Positions 55,060 to 64,000 of a DNA stretch of 64,000 bases are shown piece after piece. Location of the stretch: NCBI GenBank assembly GCA_009733575.1, contig ML769689.1, positions 17,142-81,141 of the forward strand, given 5' to 3'. A model generated the notes under the pieces. That model did not search any database and was not told the DNA's origin. It worked only from the letters and a program-made list of their open reading frames with translations. Within the stretch, counting starts at the first letter, position 1. Every line of letters starts with the position of its first letter. The position numbers and the translations under genes are program-made. This DNA comes from Gymnopus androsaceus JB14 (Eukaryota; Basidiomycota; Agaricomycetes; Agaricales; Omphalotaceae).

Positions 55060-57770
55060 GACTATCAAATCACATGAGGCCCCCGGAATCTCCTACTGAG
55101 CTCTGTCCGGCTCGCCGGCCTCAAGTACGCTATGATTTTGGGCTCGAGTACGCTATTTCGGACAAGGACGGTCACGTGAACTCAAAAAAATCGTTAAAAA
55201 TCCCAAAAAAAATCGCCGGGGGCTCCTACACGCCTCTAAGTACACCATACGGGGCCTATCACATGGTTATATACTCCAGGATGCAGCGCTCTTTATTTGG
55301 CTTATCTTATCACTCCGGACGCCTGTCCGCAGCCCGTCCGATAAAACCCTGGTCAAACTTACCTTTCGTTTGAGGTTTCTCGAGAAGCCCGGGGTTTCCG
55401 CTAGAAAGGGGGTTTCCCATTAGAATTATCTGGAGTACAGACTTCAAATTATGTTTCGTTTCCATATCTTCGTACCTGCAATGTTGTATCTGCCCACTAA
55501 GACAGTCACGATTTTGAACTTTGAAGTTGGTCCATCTGAGCATTGCACAAAAGAGCAGCGGCAAAACAGACTCCGTGGGTCGAAATGACTCCAGAGTTAA
55601 CGCCGATACTGAGGCCAATCCCTGGAGACTGAACTAAAGAAAGCCAAACGATTATTGGATTAAGAAAATCAAGTGCCGTGGTTTAAACTTTATGCTTGGT
55701 AGCATACATGTTGCCTATATTAGAATCAGAATTGCATTTTGAGCTCAATCATCCTAGATTCTGGATGCGATGAATAAGAGCAAGACAGGGTTTAAGGCGC
55801 AATGGATTGGGGAGGTGTTAATTTTCTGCATGTGTGGGCGTAGGACACCGAGGGGAGCCCGGAGAAGATGATAGTAAACTGACGGATACATATTACTTTC
55901 CATCCATCAACATCCATGGCTCTGTCACGGAATTTTGGCATCGGGATGCGGGATGCGGCGGCTTGAGATGTCGTTGGAGCACGGGAGGATTAGCCGCAGC
56001 TGGTATTGAAGTAGGGGGTGGCGCACCAAGTCTCAAATAAGCAACTTCAAGTTTTCCTCAAGAGTAGATCTAAAAACATAAAACTGTATGTACTTCTTAA
56101 TAAAACTTCTGTGCTGTGTGTACAAACACAGTGGGCATAGGACGTAGGTAGAGGAGGCATTGTGGAGGTCCCAGTCCGGAGAAAGGGCCTGACTTCATAG
56201 TGCTGCAATTCCAGATCCATCTCTGATACCCAACTGCGAAATTATCCAGACGCAAACGACCTCGGAACAACGCATGTCCAGCCGTTCCTCAGAGCTGCGT
56301 TACGCCAAACCTTCCAGAGTCCAGCCAAAACTCTAAACCTCAGACTAATCGAACGGCTCACACCGGGAAGCTGGAAATTTGATAACTGTGTGCAGGCTGA
56401 GTGTAAAAGTTAATATCCAGTCGGAGTTGGGGAGAAGGATGAAGGAATACTGTTGTGATGATGTAGCTAAACGGCGGTAAGGCAACGGCCAAGCCCACCC
56501 CAATTGTAGGTACTTAGACTTAATCCCAGGAAGTAGTTGCGGATGAGTTCTGATTTTGATAACGATGATGTTGACTGCCTAGCTTAAGCTACAGCTGTCA
56601 ATGACACTGGTTGGTCGTTGGCTCCTTCAAGGCTCCGGCTGACGGGAACACTGGGGACGAGATGGGAACGGAGTTAGAGAAATAGAGAGATCCACAGTCC
56701 TTTCTTGGGTCACTCAAGCGTCACCCCAGTGTCAGTCATAGCCCAATATCTTCTTACTAGACAAGGACTTTGATACAGAGCGAAGGAGGCGGAAGTGGAG
56801 AGACAAGAGATGAACATCAATCAGCAAACTGTAAACTCAGACAGATTGTCACTGTCATTTTTGTTATTGTTCGTTGCGGAGGTGTAGTTCAGTGGCATCG
56901 ACAGTATAAATGCAACATTATTGTGGTCAGCTGTCTAGATCTTGGTAAAATAAACCTCAAATCAATTAGTACTAGATGAAAAGACATGATTTCGGAACAC
57001 ACCCAAGCTAGATCTTTGACTTGCACAGCCGTTTAGCCGTCAGCTTCACACCATAAGCATTATATACCAACATTTGAAAATTCAGATTCGCAAGAACTTT
57101 ACGGAGGTTGAGAAACTGACGGTCTTTAGCATTATGATGTACAAGGAATGATAGGCATCATCGTCCGTCTATCAAGTCGTCCTCAATGACATTGCTCCTA
57201 CGTGGGACTTCTGACTGTAATGAAAGGAGCGTCCAGGAAATCCTGTTGCAATATCAAGTCCGTTAAATTGAGGCGTTGTCAGGATGGAAGAGAGTGGACG
57301 TTGAGAAGATGATGGTTTGAGAAATATATATATAAGGCGCTAACCATTAGCCTCGCTGGATGGATACTGGCCGCTTAATCTATCGATCGGGTCTTGCCGT
57401 TCTATTCAAGGATGGAAAAACAATCTCGTTGAAAATGAGATAAGCAAGTAGGAAGACAAGAAGCTCACAAAAATCACAAAATTAAAAGGAAACAAGAAGA
57501 CTAAATTACATTGTTTTCTGATAACACTTATTCTGGCCATAACAGTAAGAACCCTTTATTGGGAGTCTTATATGCTTAGCAATCTAGGAATAGTACGCGA
57601 ACCCACCATTGATTACACTGGTCACTGGTGTTCAATTTGTGTTGCATGATCATGAAATAAGTCAATCAGTTACGGCTCAGACTCGACAATTTAATCAAAA
57701 TGTGATTGCATATGTACACATTGGATTGTGTGAGCTGATAATTCACCACACTCACCTAGCCGTTGGAATT
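55060..57770. other. CpG-rich stretch without a supported gene
   Basis: Frames at 55074-55373, 55834-56040 and 56770-56979 carry no recognisable motif. A single inverted end-like word, TTAGAATTATC, at 55424 resembles the Mutator-type MITE terminus but has no partner. A tRNA-like A box near 56883 was rejected. Confidence 0.4.
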
Positions 57771-57777
57771 CACTACG

Positions 57778-57802
57778 ACAAAGCAATGATATAAATTGAA
57801 CT
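57778..57802 (+). promoter_or_regulatory. TATA-type promoter element of membrane-protein gene C
   Basis: CAAAGCAATGATATAAATTG lies about 90 bases before the start codon at 57878. It repeats the motif before paralogue A (AAAGCAATGATATAAA) and, in part, before paralogue B. Confidence 0.6.
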
Positions 57803-57877
57803 CATCCAAAATATTACTGCCAGCTGCATCGATCCCATTCCTCCGACTCATTGCTCAGCCTAGGCGCAATATCTAGA

Positions 57878-59221
57878 ATGACACCAGAAGAGTCAGAACA
57901 AATTGCAATTCTTGGGACTGTGTTCTTTCAAAATAGTTCATCCCTGATATTTTTAATCGGACTCTTTGGTAAGCACTGTATATAAGAGTAGAGAAGCTCA
58001 TTTATTTGACAGGTTGCCACCAGGGGTCTACATGCTGGTTTTTATCATTAGCATGCATATTATCTTGTGTGTTGACTGCCATGTTCCATATTCTAGTACA
58101 CTAACACCCAGCGATTTTGAACCACACTGCAGACAGAAGGAAAATAATGGGTGGGCACATAAAGCATTGATTACACTCCTTTTGGCAGGATTTGTGATGG
58201 TGGTTCTTTCCACTTGTTCAAATGTTGTGGCCAATCTACTCCTTGTTAAGTTTGGTCTGGTATTGTCACTTTCAAGGAGTCTCACTGCACAGGAAATGGC
58301 CGCCAACTTGAAAGCCATTATACCGGGCATGTTATCAGACTGGTCTGGGAGTTTTATTGTGAGTTAACTCTGCATATATACTTCATTTTTGGGCATGAAA
58401 CTGATATTTTATGCTACATACAGTTCTTAATTGCTGATACAGCTATTGTTTGGAGAGCTTGGGCACTGTGGGCAAAAAATAGGCCAATTAAATTGATACT
58501 GCTGATTATCCTGCTGGCAGACATTGGTTGTTTCTTTTGCAATATTTCACTGACATATATACTGACATTGGAATCTATTTAGGTATCAGCTTTGCTGATT
58601 CGGTTGTTGACACTAAAGAAGTGATCAACTTAATCAATAACACTGTAACCTTGGATTTGCTCAGTACTGCACTCAATGTGACAGTAAATATTGTGGCAAC
58701 ACTCTTGATAGCTTATCGGGCATGGTGGGCATCGGGCACCTCATTCACTTCCAAGATACTTACCATATGTGTTGTTTTAGGACACATCATCAGTCAACCC
58801 GTGTAATATTGCGCAGCAAGAAAACAGAAGTGGAAGCAATTCTTCTACTTATGGTTGAGTCTGGTGCAATTTTTGGTGTAGTACAGGTCTGTTGTTTTCT
58901 TAAGTCTAATGAAAAATACAAACTGTTTCTTTGAAAAGTTGTCATTTATTATTATTCAGGCGCTTGACCTTCGTGCAGCTCCTATTTCACCCACTGCGAA
59001 TGCTATATTCTTTCTTAATACTTTGTATGTGTACAGTGCTGTGAGTCTGGCTCTGTTGGAACTTCAATTTTCAATATTTGACATAGATTATTCAATCTTT
59101 ATAGGCACTGAATCCAGTTGCTCTTGTCATTCTGGTTCAAACAGGGAACACCTATGAGCGCAGTTCTCACTTGGAAGATGCCCCCTCCCATCAAATTCAT
59201 TCAGTCCTCAATGTCAGCTGA
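57878..59221 (+). CDS. Uncharacterised multi-pass membrane protein, paralogue C
   Basis: Eight exons (57878-57968, 58024-58066, 58133-58358, 58424-58526, 58583-58724, 58781-58886, 58960-59040, 59105-59221) give 909 nt and 302 residues. It starts MTPEESEQIAILGTVFFQN and continues with GVYMLVFIISMHII, KENNGWAHKALITLLLAGF, SLSRSLTAQEMA, IADTAIVWRAWALWAKNR, NIVATLLIAYRAW and EAILLLMVESGAIFGV. It ends LNPVALVILVQTGNTYERS. Exon 7 is 21 bases shorter than in A and B, which carry seven extra codons before the LD/LEIHAA motif. The protein should have about seven membrane segments. It lies some 47 kb from the other two with the nested transposons between. No defect was found and the function is unknown. 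Confidence 0.86.
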
Positions 59222-59224
59222 ACA

Positions 59225-60535
59225 ATCTAGATTGTAAGGCTATGGAGTTTGCGCATTGCTTTTGAATTCCCTTATTGTTTTTCAATGTTTTGAACCCTAT
59301 TTTTCTTCGATACCCATCTTTATTGCTCAGCTCTTCCTGGTCACAGAAATATGGCTGAGAGTACATACAGACTGTAAAAAGGACAGGGACACTTGAAATT
59401 ATTTTCTATACTAGTGACTCTGTCAAGACTCTGTAAACATACTGTTAAATACCTGAACTGCCCATGCTAGACTTTTATCTTTTGTATTTGGATGCTCATC
59501 CAATTGGGGTTTTGAGCCATGATCCCATAGATTTAAAAGCACATGCTACCTGCTTGAAAGGGATTAAAAAATAAAAAATAAAACGCTCTTGCTTCAATGC
59601 TGGTGCGTTTCTCTTCGGTGGAGTGGTTGAAGGGTCCTCACAGTGACGACCCACATTTAGTCGACCATCGTCTCTGTATTCCGCTTTGGTGGGCTGTGTT
59701 ATTGTCCGCCGTCCTTGACTGGGGAGAGGATCGGAATGAAGGACTGGGAGACTGAGACGATTCAGTTGAAATCGGGACTGGGTGGTATTGTTTTACGGAG
59801 GGGATGGGTGTGTATTGTGAGGAGTGCTAGGGTTATACTATTAGTGATGCAGGTGTAGAAAGCAATAGGTAATCTGTCTCGGAATCCCATTTTTAAGCAT
59901 CTGGCTCGTCTTACAGCTAGAGGCTATGGCAAATTTTACAGCGTTTGCAGAATCATACTTGTATGAAATATCATTAACAACTTCATGATGTGCCGACCTT
60001 AGGCCAGTTGGACGACCCCAAGACGGTAAATCATTTAACTTGGGTCGCCTCAGCCTAGTTGGATTAATGATTAGAATCGGGATGTGTTTTCAGTGTTTTT
60101 ATTTTATTCGGAGGCGGTTGGGAGGCGGCTTTGGGTTAAGCAGACAGTGTTTTATTTAATTTTCTACTATGAATCCGCACAGAATTCTGTTATTTAACAT
60201 TGATCATGATGCGTTTGAGCGAACATCCCGGCCAGCTACTTGACGTTGAGTTACGGTGAGGAGGTAGTAATGTACATATCAATCCAACAATAATTATCAG
60301 AAACCTGACTGTGTACTGTAATTACAATTTACCACTCGCATGAGAGGGATTCAATTGTGCTTCTGGAAAAATACGCTTAAGAAGTCAATGTCTGTCTTCT
60401 ATGCCTCCTATGATATGGCTGGAAAACGTTTGACTTTGTCTCATTACGCATACTGTAACAGTAAATCTAGTTTCGTTATCTAAATAGAACTGTAAACTAG
60501 CAAGACTCAGCATTTTATTGGAAAATATTAGCCAT
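59225..60535. other. Intergenic, no supported gene
   Basis: 3' flank of paralogue C followed by CpG-containing DNA. A small imperfect inverted repeat, GGCCAGTTGGACGACCC with GGGTCGCCTCAGCCTAG, lies at about 60003-60060. No gene was recognised. Confidence 0.35.
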
Positions 60536-60540
60536 CCGAG

Positions 60541-62160
60541 TCAATCCGAACCACTCTTCTTCTTCATCGCCTCAATGACCACCATCAAACCCATCCTATC
60601 CAAGTACCGTAGAGGTTTGTAGACTATCTCGTCCACTGTTCGCGACAGGAACCTTAACACTACTGATCGCAGGCAATCTACACCAATGCAGTGTCGCATA
60701 TTCTGGATCAGGAAGCCACCGCGACGAAATCATATCAATAAACATTGCATCATCAAAAGCAGTACCCTCGAATTCGAGAGAAAGGACGCATAATTTGGGA
60801 ACAAGCGGCAAACGGAATATGTTCAGCTCGCTCTGACCAGAGGTATGCAAGCTAGTGATGAATTCCGGAGTTATGGGGTTGTAATGCTCGGAGACCTTGG
60901 AATTGCTGATACTGAGTTCTTTGAGGGAGAGGATAAGACGGAGAGCGGATATAAGATCGACATGAGAAATGCTGATACCCTGAAGCGACAGCTTCGTGAT
61001 GTTGCATGAAGATCTGGAAATAAAAGCGCTGAACTCGCGCTTGGCCACGGCTGGGAGTAAGATGAACATGCACGCAGTGCAAGTGCATCAATATGAAGTT
61101 CCAGCAAGGATGGAAGTGTAAAAGATGAAAGTACATGTTGCAGTAAGCCAACATTGCCTCGGGAGTCAAGAACATTGACTGTGAGTGAACAAAGTAGGTT
61201 GAAATTCGGGGAGGTGTGAATGGAACAATGGGATATCCCTCCTCCTTTAGCGTCAATGTGATGAGACTAGGGCACAAATCCATGATTTCGTCCAGCGGAA
61301 TATGTTCCATGGTCCAAACGTCTAAACTAATGAGTTGGTTCCAGTGGGAAATATGATGGATCAGATTCCATGAAGCTATTGATGCAGAGTTCCCTTAGCT
61401 TTGGAGCTTTTTTGAAAAAACCCAACTCCTCTCGTTCGAGTACGAACCCTGTCATCTCAACTCTCTCAAGAAGATCAAATTCTGATCTCCAGAGAAACAT
61501 GGTGATTGATATCCCAATCACCATTATATTGAAGAATCCTCCAGCGGCGAGAGTGCTGAGTAAGAAGAGCCAACGCAAACGGTCTTTCTGCCTGAGCGTG
61601 AAACCTGACACATTCAAATTGACTGGACAAAGGATAATCTCTTGAGCGCTGCAAATAGAGCGTCAAGTCTCTTCACTAAATGCACTAGCATTCTTCGGAC
61701 GTATTCTCGCATGATGTAATCTCGAGCGTCAACCGAGACCACAAGCAAGGAGTCGATGTAGCCACAAAGCGCCATCGACTGCAAGTGACACTTATGGATA
61801 AGGCAGGAAGCGATGCAATAGGTGAGGATATGACGGTTGGTGGGTCATGAGAATATGAACACCACGGGAATTCCTGTAGCAAGTTCGACTCGCAAGCATA
61901 GTCGAATATGGATTGTAAGATTCACGTTAGGAAAGTCTTCGGATAGGTGAACGAAGGGAGCGTAGTTTTGTCTGGTGAGCTTTCAGCCGCTTCTGCTGCT
62001 GGCGGATATACAAGATCTGCGACTCGAGACGAATGACCTCCACTTCATAGTCCTGGTAGTCCTTGTCACATAGCGAGAGCATGTTTTCGATCTCTTGTGG
62101 CTCAATTACTGAAGGTCCAGACTCCGAGCGTAACCGTGTGTACAACTCCGACGAATCCAT
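60541..62160 (-). pseudogene. F-box/leucine-rich protein gene, frameshifted
   Basis: On the minus strand an N-terminal coiled coil (MDSSELYTRLRSES, RLESQILYIRQQQKRLKAHQ, LRSLRSPIRRL) leads into an F-box-like segment (LQSIFDYACE, SISVTCSRWRFVATSTPCLW). Leucine-rich pieces follow: LTLYLQRSRDYPLS, HSRRWRILQYNGDW, FFKKAPKLRELCINSF, IPLDEIMDLCPSLITLTLKE, ITKLSLQGISISHVDLISAL and PKLCVLSLEFEGTAFDDA. The end reads IVYKPLRYLDRMGLMVV. This is the usual plan of the large mushroom F-box family, which marks proteins for ubiquitination. Frame changes are needed near 61925, 61690, 61345, 61070 and 60690, more than introns explain, so the gene is decayed. A small chance of assembly errors remains. Confidence 0.7.
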
Positions 62161-62459
62161 ATGTACATGCGGATTGAAGGCAAGATTTCTGCACTTTCAA
62201 CATAAGTTCTTATTGGTGGACATTTCTGCGAATCTTATAATCGAAAGGGAAGATTTTCATTAGATGGTTATAATGCGGAAGTACATGAGACGGCATACCA
62301 CAAACCGCTTTAGCAGACGTTGGCTCAGAACAAAGAAGAACAAGAACAAAGAAATTGCCACGTTAAACCAGACTGTGACTGTGACTGATCGCCCATTCTC
62401 AGAAACCCCATCCGCACATGCGGGCTCCTGTGCTGCTTTCGTCGTCATGCTCGTCGATC

Positions 62460-63950
62460 AGTGAACGATGAACTACAGCGTAGTCATTTTTTTTTTGGAG
62501 TTTGGATCGACAAGTGCGTCTCAAGTTCTCTTCTGATTGTCACTCAACCAATCTCATTAGTGTCTAATCAATAGCATAGAACAAGACTCCTTACCTTTCT
62601 TCGACAATTTCCAGACTATATATGTATGTGCTTCGGAAACAGCCAAATCGGATTTATTCCTCAGTGTAGATGCTTGCTAGCAGCTAAACAGAAACATCGT
62701 CTCTTTATATTCAGCGTGCCATGACATCATACAATCTCGCTCTAAAGTCTACGTTGCAAGAGGAAGAGTGACGGCTGGGCTCAGAGTGGTCAGGGTATTG
62801 GATATCTGGCGTGGACGCTAATATCCAACACACATACCCAACTCCAGTGCTTCAATGCTAGTACAGGCTTGTAGCCGGGCGCAAAATCCAACGGAGACGC
62901 ATTTTCCTTCCCGTACCCGGTCTCCTTCATGCTTCATCGATATCCACATCGAGCTCCTCTTTCGGAACCAAAGCATACCATCGCGTGGATGTTGCGCTCT
63001 TCCTCATTTCGCTTCTAGCATTGCTTCCGCTTTCCTTCAGAGGAGCTTTTTTTTTGGTCATCGCTGAGACACGAGTACAAGTGGGAGCTGAAGCATTTAC
63101 TCGAATCCAAATTGTGGTGTATACACTCGGTGAAGGACGATGGTAGATCGGAAGAATGCTGAGAGAGGAACTGGAATGGCCGTTATCAGCTACGAGGATT
63201 TGGATTGGGTATGGGATTGGACTGGCGAGTTCATCCCCAGATGAGTTTTGGTTTCGCCTAGCATCTCTCGTTTCTGCTGACGAAATTCGTGATGACGTGT
63301 TCAACGAGGATTGGAACGGAAATGCGTTCTCATTTGGTCATGCGTGGCGGGGGTTCGATGATATGGATAACGTGGAGACAAGTCGTTGACCTCGAGCTCA
63401 GCTCCTATGCCGTTGCCGCCGCACGACCCAAACCCAGACTAGAGCTGGATGCATGAGACTGGACCGGCGGTGAACCATGATGCTGGATGTGAATTGAGCG
63501 ATTTGGTTCGGGCTCGATTTGGAAGCTAGGACTGGACTACCTCCGAGCCGTCCTGGAGCGGGAATGGCCTATGTTTACCTTCCTATCTCCGACTGTGATC
63601 CTACAATTTCGTTTCAGCACTTTGGTGATCCCTCCGTGTACGCGAGTACCAGTTCGAGAGCAGTAGTGCGTTCAGTGGAATTATACGAGTGCTCCGTATT
63701 CCAACCACAGGCGGAAACGAGAGCTGGAATTGGTTCTTCGTGAAAGGGTACACGAACTGGAGCTGGGTATGGTACTGCGCTTTGAGAAAAATGTGCAGGG
63801 AATTTGTGGGATAGTAGGGTATGTGTTTTTTCAGTTTTCCGTGTGCGTACTTAAACTAATAGCTCAATTTTCCTCCCCTCTCGACCATATCCTTGTCTTC
63901 CTCGAAAACTCTAGCTCCAAACCGCAAACTCTTACCCATGGTTGTGAACG
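62460..63950 (+). repeat. Dispersed 1.5-kb repeat, copy 3 (inverted)
   Basis: Matches copy 1 (11700-13410) in the opposite orientation. Shared parts include TGGATCGACAAGTGCGTCTC at the start, TCGCTCTAAAGTC, TAGCCGGGCGCAAAATCC, ATGGATAACGTGG, then GACTGTGATCCTACAATT and CAGCACTTTGGTG near the end. CpG content is high here, so this is probably the least decayed copy along with copy 1. Short frames are not conserved between copies. Confidence 0.6.
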
Positions 63951-63952
63951 TC

Positions 63953-64000
63953 CATCAGCAAAAATGGTCTGGGCCTGGGATAGCCTATAGGTTAGACTAA
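63953..64000 (+). mobile_element. Left end of a CATCAG foldback element, runs off the window
   Basis: CATCAGCAAAAATGGTCTGG then GCCTGGGATAGCCTA closely matches the left end of the element at 40152 (CATCAGGAAAAATGGTCTGG then GCCAGGGATAGCCTA). The rest lies beyond the window. Confidence 0.6.

Noticed and set aside
56875..56960. tRNA-like A box (TAGTTCAGTGG) in GCGGAGGTGTAGTTCAGTGG
   Set aside because: No B box (GGTTCRANNCC) follows at the right distance and no acceptor-stem partner was found.

Overview
The window is nuclear DNA of a filamentous basidiomycete, most likely an Agaricomycete. Genes are split by many 45-70 base GT-AG introns. The recognisable proteins are a fungal Hikeshi/OPI10, a Zn2Cys6 transcription factor, an F-box/leucine-rich protein, a NACHT-ankyrin protein, and an uncharacterised seven-segment membrane family. 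The transposons (pogo-like DDE with an Ulp1-like domain, hAT, MULE with an Ulp1-like domain, Tc1) are of kinds common in mushrooms. The species cannot be named from sequence alone. Layout. 1-5.2 kb: CpG-rich DNA with an HMG-box-like candidate gene (about 1.4-2.1 kb, minus) and an intact three-exon Hikeshi homologue (2975-3802, plus). 5.2-10.4 kb: two intact, convergent eight-exon membrane-protein paralogues (5275-6675 plus; 8964-10311 minus), separated by a degraded Mutator-type element and a foldback element. 10.6-16 kb: a dispersed 1.5-kb repeat, a 772-bp Mutator-type MITE with a perfect 9-bp target duplication, and a small TA-flanked MITE. 15.8-19 kb: a Zn2Cys6 regulator gene (minus) split by a third Mutator-type MITE, with the reading frame resuming on the other side. 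20-26 kb: a second copy of the 1.5-kb repeat, a duplicated 3' fragment of the regulator, a dead Tc1 element and a telomere-like tract. 26.3-29.5 kb: a four-exon NACHT-ankyrin gene (minus, 992 aa) with 14 near-identical ankyrin repeats. 32.8-53.8 kb: a nested transposon block. 54.3-55.05 kb: a second near-identical 770-bp Mutator-type MITE. 57.9-59.2 kb: the third membrane-protein paralogue. 60.5-62.2 kb: a frameshifted F-box pseudogene. 62.4-64 kb: the third copy of the 1.5-kb repeat and the start of a foldback element. The transposon block is layered. A MULE-type element carrying an Ulp1-protease-like domain and a MULE transposase lies at about 45.1-53.6 kb. It was entered by a 4,420-bp hAT element (47389-51808) with an intact 8-bp duplication and by a 394-bp palindromic foldback (52216-52609). 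At its 3' side a second foldback (40152-45097) was itself opened by a 4.6-kb pogo-like element (40298-44918) flanked by TA. Several of these transposases are dead by C-to-T nonsense changes (for example CGA to TGA), and the block looks poor in CpG, which fits methylation or RIP-like decay. The living gene content is modest: Hikeshi (nuclear import of Hsp70), three lineage-specific membrane proteins sharing a TATA-type promoter motif, and one NLR-like protein that could act in non-self recognition. I see no operon-like pathway. The interest lies in the nested mobile elements, the MITE families defined by their target duplications, and the MITE that disrupts the regulator gene.
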